64,000 nt of DNA from an uncultured Duncaniella sp. (lineage in GTDB: Bacteria > Bacteroidota > Bacteroidia > Bacteroidales > Muribaculaceae), in assembly GCA_958352885.1 (NCBI GenBank), contig CATWQI010000002.1:62001-126000 (forward strand). The letters run 5' to 3'. Shown here in pieces: positions 45,479 through 52,645 of the stretch. The position numbers were made by a program, and so were the translations under genes. Within the stretch, counting starts at the first letter, position 1, and each line of letters opens with the position of its first letter. Under the pieces are notes generated by a model that was not told the origin of the DNA, searched no databases, and was given only the letters and a program-made list of their open reading frames with translations.

Positions 45479-45515
45479 CAATCCACGGTTAACTCGCTGA
45501 GTTTTCCGTGGATTG
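45479..45515 (+). terminator. Hairpin after guaA supplied by the element
   Basis: CAATCCACGG (45479-45488) pairs with CCGTGGATTG (45506-45515), and AACTC with GAGTT inside. On the plus strand it is followed by TCGCTTTTG. A smaller hairpin, CAATCC with GGATTG, lies about 35 bp before it. It would end guaA transcription in the integrated state, since the native terminator has been pushed to 56,191. Confidence 0.6.
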
Positions 45516-45543
45516 TCGCTTTTGCCAGTTTTGGTAAATTTAA

Positions 45544-45583
45544 CCCCGATTCTCGACCCCGATTCTAAAAAACGTCCCCGATT
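45544..45583 (+). repeat. Left arm-type integrase repeats CCCCGATT (three copies)
   Basis: CCCCGATT at 45544-45551, 45557-45564 and 45576-45583, all in one orientation; the first two start 13 bp apart. The same repeat occurs twice, also 13 bp apart, near the right end. They lie between the core and the integrase gene, where lambda-type integrases bind with their N-terminal domain. Confidence 0.6.
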
Positions 45584-45586
45584 GCT

Positions 45587-46903
45587 TCATTTGAAGAATT
45601 TTTGCATCAGTTCGGAATGTTCAACTTTAGACACTTTAATATATTTCAGAAAGCTCTGTTCTGTCTTGTGACCAGTCATTTTCATAATTGAGATAGTTGG
45701 TGCGCCTTGAAGATAAAGATTGGTAGCAAAACTGCGCCTTCCAGTGTGAAAACCGATACGTTGATATTTCATAAGGTGTTCTGTTACTATCTTACCTCCC
45801 CTTACTGAAGAGCGAGATGTTAATTCGTCTATCTTCGCCAATCTGCCAAGTTCTTGTAACTGTCCGTTGGCTTTACTCTTGTCTATAAGTTTCGGGAAAC
45901 GCCCGTGGTATTTGGCATATAACTCGCAAACAAAAGGATGCAGTGGAATTATTACTTTTTCATTCGTCTTTTGAGTCTGTATCGTCAAACGATTGTTTGC
46001 TAAATCAAACAGAGCCTCGTTTATACGGGCAATATCTGCGCGACGGAGACCTGTCCAACAACCTACTATAAAAAGGTCTCTGGTGGCTTCGATTGTTGAT
46101 TTTGTATCTATCACTCCTTCACTGATTAGCTTGGGAATGTTGAGTCTGTAAATAGCCTCAATCTCATCAACGGTTAGAGCAATGTTGTCAACATCCTCTC
46201 CCTTACTTGGATATTTACGATAATCTTTTGTAGTTATTAGTCCTGCTTCAGTAGCCTCATTGAGCCATATCTTCAAAACAGAGAATGTTGCTACTACGGT
46301 ATTATGTGAATATCCACCTTGCTTTCTACGAGCTGTATGATAAGCCCAGTTGGTGAACTTGTTTTGAAACTCCTTGTCAAAAATTGTAAAATTATCAGGA
46401 GTATTAGTATCTCTCATGTATGCTTTCAGACGATTCAGCACAACGATGTGATGACCTTTTGTCTTTTCACTGATGTTACGTCCAGTGGCTTCACAAATCA
46501 TAGAGGTCTTCTTGTCAATATGCTCTTGAAAGAATTGCAGAGGTGTTCGATTTTCCCTTCGGTCTTCCTCATCTGCCTTTTTTGCCGATACTGAAAGATG
46601 ACTGTCAAACATCGACTCAACACACTGAGGGTCGAAACTATCTAATCGGTTTTTATCTGCTAATGTGTTCCAACTCTGCTCAATCCCATCCAGTCGCCTA
46701 TTGATTTTCTTATACTCCCTGGTGACTCTTACTGTATCATCAGCTGAGATTTTGCAACGTTGAGATAGCTTATCCCACACGTCAGTTGGTATTGTTACAT
46801 TCAAAGAGCGTTTTATGGTTTTTCCTCCACATCGGCATATAGCCAAAATGAGGCTTCGCTCTTTTGATGGATATTGCAGGTTAAACTTGACTTTATTTTT
46901 CAT
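45587..46903 (-). CDS. int: Tyrosine recombinase (integrase)
   Basis: 438 residues. An N-terminal Arm-DNA-binding domain of the Bacteroidetes type (residues about 5-100) is followed by a SAM-like core-binding domain (about 120-220) and the catalytic domain with Arg287 (TGLRRADI), His386-x-x-Arg389 (HTGRRSF), His412 (MTGHKTEQ) and the nucleophile Tyr421. All catalytic residues are present. It is the best candidate for integration at the guaA end next to which it lies. It overlaps the upstream serine recombinase gene by one base (TTAATG-type junction). Confidence 0.95.
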   Translation of the reverse strand: MKNKVKFNLQYPSKERSLILAICRCGGKTIKRSLNVTIPTDVWDKLSQRCKISADDTVRVTREYKKINRRLDGIEQSWNTLADKNRLDSFDPQCVESMFDSHLSVSAKKADEEDRRENRTPLQFFQEHIDKKTSMICEATGRNISEKTKGHHIVVLNRLKAYMRDTNTPDNFTIFDKEFQNKFTNWAYHTARRKQGGYSHNTVVATFSVLKIWLNEATEAGLITTKDYRKYPSKGEDVDNIALTVDEIEAIYRLNIPKLISEGVIDTKSTIEATRDLFIVGCWTGLRRADIARINEALFDLANNRLTIQTQKTNEKVIIPLHPFVCELYAKYHGRFPKLIDKSKANGQLQELGRLAKIDELTSRSSVRGGKIVTEHLMKYQRIGFHTGRRSFATNLYLQGAPTISIMKMTGHKTEQSFLKYIKVSKVEHSELMQKFFK

Positions 46904-47547
46904 TAAGCGATTCCTTTTGAGTTTACGATTGCGGCAACCTTTCTAATTGTTGTAATGCTCGAACCAGTTATTTTTCTGATGTTACGGAGAGAGTAGCCCT
47001 TGCGTAATAGTCGCAATTCTTCTGCATATTCTACCTTATAGCTCTCAACCGATTTAGAGAAACCTTCCTTGCGCCCAACCTTACCTCCATTGTTGCGAAA
47101 GTTGTTGTAACCACTCTCCATGCGAGAACGTATGAGATTACGCTCCATACTATTGAATTGTGCCAAGATACCTAACACGAGCGTCGCTATCGGGTTTACC
47201 GAGCCATCGGGTTGAAGCGTCTCCAGTCCATTTTGATGAATATAGAGGCTGATTTTTTTCTCATTGAATGTCTCGATGATTGAAAGGAAATCTGTTGCTC
47301 TTCGGCTCAAACGGCTACACTCATAAATCATAACCTTATTCACTTGATTGTTCTCAATATAATTTAAAAGTTCAGACAAGGCTTCTCGTTCTGCTATCTT
47401 TTTCGCTCCCGATATTTTCTCACTGAAGGTCTTTACAACCTTATACCCCATACGGTCAGCGTAATGTGTCAACTCTGCCAACTGTCTCTCATAGTCTTGA
47501 CCTTGTGTCGATACTCGGGCGTATATTACTGCTTTAACCTCCTTCAT
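46903..47547 (-). CDS. Serine recombinase (resolvase/invertase family)
   Basis: 214 residues, small-resolvase size. The catalytic domain starts VIYARVSTQGQ (nucleophile Ser13) and contains YECSRLSRRATDFLSIIE (Arg pair of the active site). The C-terminal part is a helix-turn-helix with LRLLRKGYSLRNIRKITGSSITTIRKV. Such enzymes invert or resolve short DNA segments. It is translated together with the tyrosine recombinase: its stop and the int start overlap by one base. A role in excision, resolution of multimers or promoter inversion is possible; I see no obvious inverted pair of recombination sites flanking a promoter. Confidence 0.93.
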   Translation of the reverse strand: MKEVKAVIYARVSTQGQDYERQLAELTHYADRMGYKVVKTFSEKISGAKKIAEREALSELLNYIENNQVNKVMIYECSRLSRRATDFLSIIETFNEKKISLYIHQNGLETLQPDGSVNPIATLVLGILAQFNSMERNLIRSRMESGYNNFRNNGGKVGRKEGFSKSVESYKVEYAEELRLLRKGYSLRNIRKITGSSITTIRKVAAIVNSKGIA

Positions 47548-47556
47548 TGATAATAT

Positions 47557-47659
47557 AAGTTAAGTATTACGCTGCAAAGTTACAGCTAAAGTTAAGCAAA
47601 ACCAAATCTAAACATACAATAAATGTTAAGTCAGTAAGAATATTTGATATTTTAAGTTA
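47557..47659. promoter_or_regulatory. Repeated GTTAAG motifs between the divergent recombinase and regulator genes
   Basis: AAGTTAAGT (47557-47565), AAGTTAAGC (47589-47597), ATGTTAAGT (47623-47631) and TTTAAGTTA (47651-47659) are spaced about 30 bp apart across the divergent promoters. They would suit an operator array for the XRE protein encoded next to it. Confidence 0.45.
47575..47606 (-). promoter_or_regulatory. Promoter of the recombinase operon
   Basis: On the minus strand TTTG (47603-47606), 20 bp, TAACTTTG (47575-47582). The predicted transcription start is about 20 nt before the serine recombinase ATG. Confidence 0.6.
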
Positions 47660-47674
47660 TTTGAAGTATCTTTG
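47643..47674 (+). promoter_or_regulatory. Promoter of the XRE regulator
   Basis: TTTG (47643-47646), 20 bp, TATCTTTG (47667-47674). Transcription is predicted to start near 47681, 17 nt before the ATG. Confidence 0.65.
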
Positions 47675-47697
47675 CATAACAATAATAGATTATAGTC

Positions 47698-48060
47698 ATG
47701 TCCTCTGAACTATCAACTCGTGTTAAGTACATCTGCACCAAGCAAGGTAAACAACTCAAGGATTTAGCAGAACTGATGGGAATAAAGCCTGAAAGTTTGA
47801 GCCGAGCCTTGAATGGTAATCCGCAGATGTCAACCATTCTGTCTATTGCAAAGGCTCTTAAAGTTAATATAGCAGACTTATTCCCAGTGCAAGATGCTCC
47901 ACCGACTGTCAATTCAGATTTTATGGCAATGGTAGTTGATAAGGGAGAGGTTCGGATTATAAATTCAAGACACGAAATGATAATGTGGGCATTGGAAATG
48001 CGAGAGAAATTATATGAGCAACGAAGAAAACCCAAAAGTTCGGATAGTATTGATGAATAA
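47698..48060 (+). CDS. XRE-family transcriptional regulator
   Basis: 120 residues. Residues about 8-62 form a helix-turn-helix of the Cro/C1 type (LKDLAELMGIKPESLSRALNGNPQMSTILSIAKAL in pieces), followed by a short tail that may dimerise (EMIMWALEMREKLYEQ). It is divergent from the recombinase operon and ends 4 bp from the convergent methyltransferase-like gene. The likely job is control of recombinase expression and thus of excision. Confidence 0.92.
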   Translation: MSSELSTRVKYICTKQGKQLKDLAELMGIKPESLSRALNGNPQMSTILSIAKALKVNIADLFPVQDAPPTVNSDFMAMVVDKGEVRIINSRHEMIMWALEMREKLYEQRRKPKSSDSIDE

Positions 48061-48064
48061 CTCA

Positions 48065-48976
48065 TCAACTCTTACGAAATACCAAGAAATATGAGTGCAT
48101 CTTACGAGCGCATAGTTGACGATAGGCAGGTTTTAATAGCTTGGTCTTGGCTACAAGAAGGAACTGGTCTAACAATTCAAATCCCAGTTTATATGCCTCA
48201 TTTATTATAAAATGAGCGACCCATTCCTGCTTACCCTGCTTCCAATAGTCTTGTGTCTTCATCACCAGTATTCCTTTTGGTACGAGCAACCTATATGCCA
48301 ATGCAATCATCCTCTTATTCGTTTCATACAACTCCTCATTAGTAGAAAAGGAAGAAAAGCGATTAAGCATTATGCTATCAAGCGACTTCTCTGTAGGACA
48401 ACCCTCCACCATGAATGGCAAATCAATCACAACAGATTTGAAGCAACCGTCGGGCAACGATTCTGCCTCTTCCAATGGTTTTACCTCATCATCCACTGGA
48501 TACTTGTCATAAAGATGCGCTGGGCGCGTTATGCCGTATTTATAGAAGCCTCCTACGGACGTAGTAAGGTCGCAGTCAAATGTGGGAGCATTATCGCAGT
48601 AGAGCCTTAGAATACCGCTCAGAATAGCCGTTTGGTCTTTATCAACTGTCTTAATTGGAGCAGTCAGCTTTGAGAGATTCACTTTTGAGACTTTATCCGT
48701 ATTAGGCTTTACTGGTGCGCTCTCCATAGCCATGTACTTCTTAACTGTATTAAGAGACATATCAAGAATCTTGGCAACCTCTGAAGGTTTTGCTTCTTTA
48801 TGTGACTGCAAATAGCGTCGGACGGCATTATAACGTTTCACTTGCTCATCATATCTGCGGTCAATCCCCTGCTCACTGATGTATTTGCGTATTGCCGCCT
48901 CGGTCACACCGCATCGCTTCGCATTATCCTCAACACTTAGTGACGGATTATAATTTATGCGAGATTTTGTAGGCAT
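48065..48976 (-). CDS. HTH protein with a DNA-methyltransferase-like C-terminal domain
   Basis: 303 residues from the ATG at 48974-48976, chosen because a -7 box lies at 48994-49001 inside the longer open frame. Residues 12-85 hold two predicted helix-turn-helix units (AKRCGVTEAAIRKYISEQGI; PSEVAKILDMSLNTVKKYM). From about 170 the chain resembles DNA adenine/cytosine methylases: SVVIDLPFMVEG has DLPF (185-188) at the place of the DPPY/F catalytic motif, followed by YRLLVPKGILVMKTQDYW and a terminal KMHSYFLVFRKS. The AdoMet-binding FxGxG motif is not obvious. It could be a divergent methylase or a DNA-binding derivative; activity is uncertain. Confidence 0.75.
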   Translation of the reverse strand: MPTKSRINYNPSLSVEDNAKRCGVTEAAIRKYISEQGIDRRYDEQVKRYNAVRRYLQSHKEAKPSEVAKILDMSLNTVKKYMAMESAPVKPNTDKVSKVNLSKLTAPIKTVDKDQTAILSGILRLYCDNAPTFDCDLTTSVGGFYKYGITRPAHLYDKYPVDDEVKPLEEAESLPDGCFKSVVIDLPFMVEGCPTEKSLDSIMLNRFSSFSTNEELYETNKRMIALAYRLLVPKGILVMKTQDYWKQGKQEWVAHFIINEAYKLGFELLDQFLLVAKTKLLKPAYRQLCARKMHSYFLVFRKS

Positions 48977-48993
48977 ATCAATTATTTTTACCG

Positions 48994-49001
48994 CAAAGGT
49001 A
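48994..49001 (-). promoter_or_regulatory. -7 box of the methyltransferase-like gene
   Basis: TACCTTTG on the minus strand. The start of transcription would be about 11 nt before the ATG at 48976, which excludes the longer frame beginning at 49039. The -33 region is not well matched. Confidence 0.45.
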
Positions 49002-49027
49002 GCAATTTTTGACGGATTTTTCCACCC

Positions 49028-49064
49028 TTTGTACTTCACATATCAGAAAAAATCAGTAACTTTG
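49028..49064 (+). promoter_or_regulatory. Putative rightward promoter before the palindromic region
   Basis: TAACTTTG (49057-49064) fits the -7 consensus; TTTG at 49028-49031 is 25 bp upstream, longer than usual. A transcript from about 49071 would cover the 46-codon frame, the palindrome and the lipoprotein gene at 49393. Confidence 0.45.
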
Positions 49065-49100
49065 CATCGTTATTGCCGTAGTAGGTTTTAACAAGACATA

Positions 49101-49241
49101 ATGGAAAGTGTTTTAGCTTTCTCTCTTGCTGACGAATCACCACCTCCGAAGACTAAACAGAGAAGAGCCGAAGACGCTGTTCCCTCAGTCGCGTACATTC
49201 GTATTTTCACGATATACCGCAGACTGAGTGGGCTGCTGTAG
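49101..49241 (+). CDS. Possible 46-residue protein
   Basis: An ATG frame of 46 codons 30 nt after a predicted transcription start. The peptide begins MESVLAFSLADESPPPKTKQ, is basic in the middle and ends in an aromatic, hydrophobic segment (SVAYIRIFTIYRRLSGLL), which could touch a membrane. I do not recognise it. It coincides with the left half and centre of a large palindrome, so the DNA may be conserved for structure rather than coding. Confidence 0.3.
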   Translation: MESVLAFSLADESPPPKTKQRRAEDAVPSVAYIRIFTIYRRLSGLL

Positions 49242-49273
49242 TCGTGAATTCTTGTTTAGTCCGCTTGTGGTGA
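49137..49273. repeat. Nested concentric inverted repeats (about 137 bp imperfect palindrome)
   Basis: Four pairs share one centre near 49206: TCACCAC (49137-49143) with GTGGTGA (49267-49273); GACTAAACA (49151-49159) with TGTTTAGTC (49253-49261); CTCAGTC (49184-49190) with GACTGAG (49222-49228); TCGT (49199-49202) with ACGA (49209-49212). The outer sequence ACGAATCACCACC (49132-49144) is repeated directly at 49336-49348. Such a layout forms a long stem with bulges in single-stranded DNA or RNA. Confidence 0.6.
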
Positions 49274-49392
49274 GCGCGTTAGCAAAGATATCCGCTAAGG
49301 TGGCTCACTCTTTTTATTGTGTCTTTTGAGAACTAACGAATCACCACCGCCCCAACCGAGCCACTAAGGGCAACAAAAACCGCTCTTCAGCA

Positions 49393-49908
49393 ATGAAAAA
49401 GTATCTTACCCTACTTTTTGTAGCACTTTTCGCCACACTGTCATTTGCGCTCACCAGTTGTGGCGATGACAACGACGAACCCGATGGAGGTAGCTCAAAA
49501 GCATCTCTCACCATCAACGGTCAAGGCTACAAGGAACACTCCACGACTGGAGCAACTTCGACTCTCACTGACCATGGGACTCTACTTGGCATTAAGATAG
49601 ATGCAGAACTCTATCCTGCCAAATCTGATGAAACCAACTTTTACCCTCGCGCACACATCTCTCTTGAAGCTAAATCCGAAACACTTTCCAAGGGGATGAC
49701 CCTAACACTCAACGACGGTTATGTAGAGATGATAACAGACGTGATGGAAGGAGACAAGTATGATGAAATCAAGAGTGGGAAAATCACGATTTCTGAAGTT
49801 AAAGGGTCAGCCGTTACCTTAAACTTTGATAACCTTAAAATTGCCGATGATGACAACAAGACCGTCACCATCAACGGCTCACTCGTTTGCGACTATACTC
49901 AAATCTAA
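49393..49908 (+). CDS. Lipoprotein of unknown function carried by the element
   Basis: 171 residues; signal peptide with lipobox FALTSC (Cys23) followed by an acidic stretch (GDDNDEPDGG), the pattern of surface-exposed Bacteroidetes lipoproteins. The mature part is beta-rich (ASLTINGQGYKEHS, AHISLEAKSETLSKGMTLTL, KSGKITISEVKGSAVTLNF) and resembles small immunoglobulin-like or lipocalin-like lipoproteins with a repeated VTINGS ending. No enzyme motif is seen. It is the first of the rightward cargo genes and has its own terminator. Confidence 0.85.
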   Translation: MKKYLTLLFVALFATLSFALTSCGDDNDEPDGGSSKASLTINGQGYKEHSTTGATSTLTDHGTLLGIKIDAELYPAKSDETNFYPRAHISLEAKSETLSKGMTLTLNDGYVEMITDVMEGDKYDEIKSGKITISEVKGSAVTLNFDNLKIADDDNKTVTINGSLVCDYTQI

Positions 49909-49915
49909 ATGTCGA

Positions 49916-49954
49916 AAAGACGCGGGACTTCTATAATGGAAGCCTCGTGTCTTT
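49916..49954 (+). terminator. Terminator after the element lipoprotein
   Basis: A 16-bp stem with two G-T pairs and one mismatch (49916-49931 with 49939-49954), 7-nt loop, followed by AACTTT. It is 7 bp after the stop codon. Confidence 0.65.
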
Positions 49955-49972
49955 AACTTTATAATCAGACTT

Positions 49973-50698
49973 ATGGCTCTTACTAAATGTCCCGAGTGCG
50001 GTCAACAAATTTCTGACCGCGCAAAAAAATGTCCGCATTGCGGATATGTCTTAACTACACCAACTTCTAACTCCACGAAACGCAATCGTAATAAACGATG
50101 GATTATAATAGCCGTATTGGTGTTAATCTTAATAATTGTTGGTGTTGCGAGTACATTCTTCATCAATAAAGAAACGCCAGCTCCGAAAGTTTGCTCTGAA
50201 CTCGTAAAAGATGATGAGACTGTTAAAGAGGGGTATGCTCCAATTAATGTTCTTTCATTCTGTATCTTTGATTCGGAAGTAGAAGTTATGGATATCAAAA
50301 AGGTAAGTCAGTTAGTTCAATCAATGGAAGAACTCAAATTCCAAAAGACTTCTGAAACAGAATCAGAAATCGATTTTGCCTACGGTGATTCCTATACAGA
50401 CTTTCGCAAAATAAAAAACTGTACCTATGAAAGAGGAAACGGACGAGATTACATAAAAATTAAAATTGAGGGTATCGATGAAGAATATGACATTATAAGG
50501 AATGGTTATATTGAAATTATATTTTCTGACAAGAACTTAGTAAAAGAGTTTTTATCAGATGCAGAAAATAATCACTTCACCAAGGTCTCATCTAATTCTT
50601 ACCAGGGTCCAAAATACGATGAGGTTTACTGGACTGGTGCAGATATCGAAGTTGATGGTAATACCATCGTTCTCAGAAAACGTTATCACGGAGATTGA
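49973..50698 (+). CDS. Zinc-ribbon single-span membrane protein
   Basis: 241 residues. An N-terminal zinc ribbon (CPEC at 6-9, CPHC at 20-23) is followed by a basic stretch and one membrane span at about 43-64 (IIIAVLVLILIIVGVAS). The basic residues before the span place the ribbon in the cytoplasm and the remaining 175 residues in the periplasm. The outer part is acidic with alternating strands and no recognised domain. The first 24 residues closely resemble those of the next gene product. The stop is 2 bp before the start of the next gene, so both are translated together and may form a complex. Confidence 0.8.
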   Translation: MALTKCPECGQQISDRAKKCPHCGYVLTTPTSNSTKRNRNKRWIIIAVLVLILIIVGVASTFFINKETPAPKVCSELVKDDETVKEGYAPINVLSFCIFDSEVEVMDIKKVSQLVQSMEELKFQKTSETESEIDFAYGDSYTDFRKIKNCTYERGNGRDYIKIKIEGIDEEYDIIRNGYIEIIFSDKNLVKEFLSDAENNHFTKVSSNSYQGPKYDEVYWTGADIEVDGNTIVLRKRYHGD

Positions 50699-50700
50699 TT

Positions 50701-52380
50701 ATGGCTCTTATTACTTGCAAGGAATGCGGAGGCAAGATGTCTGACCGCGCAACAGAATGTCCGCATTGTGGATGTCCCATTGAATTTCAGACTGAGGAAA
50801 CATCCAAGCCTCAGAACCAGCAACCCCAACAGCATAAACCGAGAAAAACCCATAAACGATTGTGGATTACTCTTGCAGTAGTAGGTGCATTAGCAGTCTT
50901 TGCAGGTGTTTTCTTCCTTCTCGGTAATAGCTCTTTCGGAAAACCAACTCTGAAAATCACCACCGAATTTACAAAGGCATTAGAACGTTACGACCAAATA
51001 GATGCTTTTTCCGAGGGGCTTGCTGCTGTGCGTCGTGATGGGAAATGGGGATATATTAATCTCCAAGGAAAAGAGGTTATTCCATGTCAATTCTCAGATG
51101 ATTTTCCTCCTGGTCAGTTCTCCGAAGGTTTGGCTTGTGTGGTCGATGACCGTAACGAGGCAGATAAAAAATTATGGAATAAGCGCGTCGGTTTCATCAA
51201 CACGAAGGGAGAATGGGTGTTGACGGGAGATTACTTTACTGAGAGTCCAAATATAGGGTCTGTTTGGGAAGAAGTGAGTCATAAATTACCATCCTTCAAA
51301 GATGGCAAATGTGCGGTATGGAATACTGGAACACAGGAAGCCTTTGACGACAACGAAATAAAATTAGTCGATACCAAAGGAACTATCCATGAAGTATCCG
51401 ATTCTATTGGGTATAAGATGATTGTGTATCGCCCCTACCTATGTCCAGTTCCCTATAAAGATATCGCCAATACTCGTGAAGAGAAAAAAGTCTTCGACGA
51501 TTATGCTGTCACTGTTGCTCGCGATACGGTTGAATGTGATAATGGAGCGAGATTAGTAACTTGGCAAATATTGGATGCAAACAATTATCCTTATCAAACT
51601 AACGAGAAAACTATCCAATACTTCATAGATAATCATGGCAACTCCACTTTGACCTCTACACAGCAGAAAGCCATGGAGCAGCATCTAAATGGATTGATGG
51701 CTTCACTGTTGGATGAGCATAATGAACAACTTCAACGAGCTGCCGAAGAGGAACGTCAAAGACGCGAGGAAGAAGAACGTCAAAAGCAGAAAGAATGGCT
51801 TTATGGTACTTGGGAATATAGTGGCACTATGGATTTTGGTAGTTACTTGGGAGGTGTTAAAAGAGTGTCTTCAAAACTAATAATTTCCGAGGGAAACCTT
51901 AGAGTGTATGACAATGGTGAGTTAGTTTATAACGGCTACTATGAGATACGCGACAATGAGATTGTATATGATAGTAGAAATGGTTCTTCTTTTGTAATCA
52001 AATTTGATTCTTATTCACATAGAATTGAATTTGACCGTGGGAAATACTATAACAAGACTTCATCATCCAGTAACTCCATCAATTCCTCATCTACATCTTC
52101 TCAATCTTCCTATAGAGCGTCGGATAGTAGAGAAACGCGATGGAGAAGTCAACTGAAGAAATTGACCGATGAACACAACTCTTTACTGGATGAGTTCAGA
52201 ACGTACCAGCTGAGAGGTCAACTCGACCCCATGAATGCTATGTGGTATAAACAGCGATTGCTGTGCATTAAAGATGAACAGATAGGATTAGCTCAGAATT
52301 TAGGTGATTATGATTTGGTTCGCGAATATCAACAGAAAAAATTACAACTACAACAGATATTCAGAAGCATGGGATTATAA
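50701..52380 (+). CDS. Zinc-ribbon membrane protein with WG repeats
   Basis: 559 residues from the ATG at 50701. Zinc ribbon (CKEC 6-9, CPHC 20-23), a Gln/Lys-rich linker, one membrane span at about 53-75, then WG beta-repeats (about 103-165: SEGLAAVRRDGKWGYINLQG, ACVVDD, VGFINTKGEW). A charged coiled coil (about 345-365, EEERQRREEEERQKQ) leads to a strand-rich module beginning WLYGTWEYSG. A Ser-rich linker and a helical tail close the chain. WG repeats occur in Bacteroidetes surface and defence-linked proteins. The function is unknown; it appears to form a pair with the preceding gene. Confidence 0.82.
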   Translation: MALITCKECGGKMSDRATECPHCGCPIEFQTEETSKPQNQQPQQHKPRKTHKRLWITLAVVGALAVFAGVFFLLGNSSFGKPTLKITTEFTKALERYDQIDAFSEGLAAVRRDGKWGYINLQGKEVIPCQFSDDFPPGQFSEGLACVVDDRNEADKKLWNKRVGFINTKGEWVLTGDYFTESPNIGSVWEEVSHKLPSFKDGKCAVWNTGTQEAFDDNEIKLVDTKGTIHEVSDSIGYKMIVYRPYLCPVPYKDIANTREEKKVFDDYAVTVARDTVECDNGARLVTWQILDANNYPYQTNEKTIQYFIDNHGNSTLTSTQQKAMEQHLNGLMASLLDEHNEQLQRAAEEERQRREEEERQKQKEWLYGTWEYSGTMDFGSYLGGVKRVSSKLIISEGNLRVYDNGELVYNGYYEIRDNEIVYDSRNGSSFVIKFDSYSHRIEFDRGKYYNKTSSSSNSINSSSTSSQSSYRASDSRETRWRSQLKKLTDEHNSLLDEFRTYQLRGQLDPMNAMWYKQRLLCIKDEQIGLAQNLGDYDLVREYQQKKLQLQQIFRSMGL

Positions 52381-52390
52381 TCTCATAGAG

Positions 52391-52424
52391 ACAAAAATAG
52401 GAGGCTTCGGTCTCCTATTTTTGT
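52391..52424 (+). terminator. Terminator after the zinc-ribbon pair
   Basis: A perfect 13-bp stem (ACAAAAATAGGAG, 52391-52403, with 52412-52424) and an 8-nt loop; the 3' arm itself has TTTTTGT. It is 10 bp after the stop codon. Confidence 0.8.
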
Positions 52425-52480
52425 GGTCGTTCCTGTCAATTATTGCTACCATCTTCTTATCAATTTTTAACATCGAAAAC

Positions 52481-52512
52481 TTGACAGGTGGTGGGTGGAT
52501 GTTGTAACTTTG
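52481..52512 (+). promoter_or_regulatory. Promoter of the NADAR gene and following genes
   Basis: TTGA (52481-52484, within CTTGACA), 20 bp, TAACTTTG (52505-52512). The leader to the NADAR start is about 125 nt and is rich in pairing segments. Confidence 0.5.
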
Positions 52513-52529
52513 TGGTCTTAAGAGGGAAA

Positions 52530-52618
52530 ATTTCTCAGTGTCAAGAGCCAGTCCTTCGGGGCTGCGCCAACCGAGCCAAGCATAACTGGCCACGGTGGTC
52601 GGAGAAATCCAGACGCGA
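52530..52618 (+). ncRNA. Structured leader upstream of the NADAR gene
   Basis: ATTTCTC (52530-52536) pairs with GAGAAAT (52612-52618) and encloses smaller hairpins such as AGCC-GGCT around a UUCG-like loop (AGTCCTTCGGGGCT). The 12-mer CCAACCGAGCCA (52567-52578) recurs at 49352-49363, before the lipoprotein gene. This could be a regulatory leader shared by two units of the element. Confidence 0.35.
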
Positions 52619-52645
52619 TAGTAAACAATTATAAAACAAAGAGTT

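Noticed and set aside
49222..49230. Internal copy of the attachment core (GAGTGGG at 49226-49232)
   Set aside because: Only seven bases match, without arm repeats or guaA-like codons around it; it is part of the palindrome.
49071..49392. Retron or diversity-generating element at the palindromic region
   Set aside because: The folded repeat resembles an msr-msd at first sight, but no reverse transcriptase is encoded anywhere in the window.
50695..50700. TTG start two codons before the WG-repeat protein
   Set aside because: The ATG at 50701 gives the same MAL-x-x-C beginning as the paralogue at 49973, so the upstream TTG is not the start.
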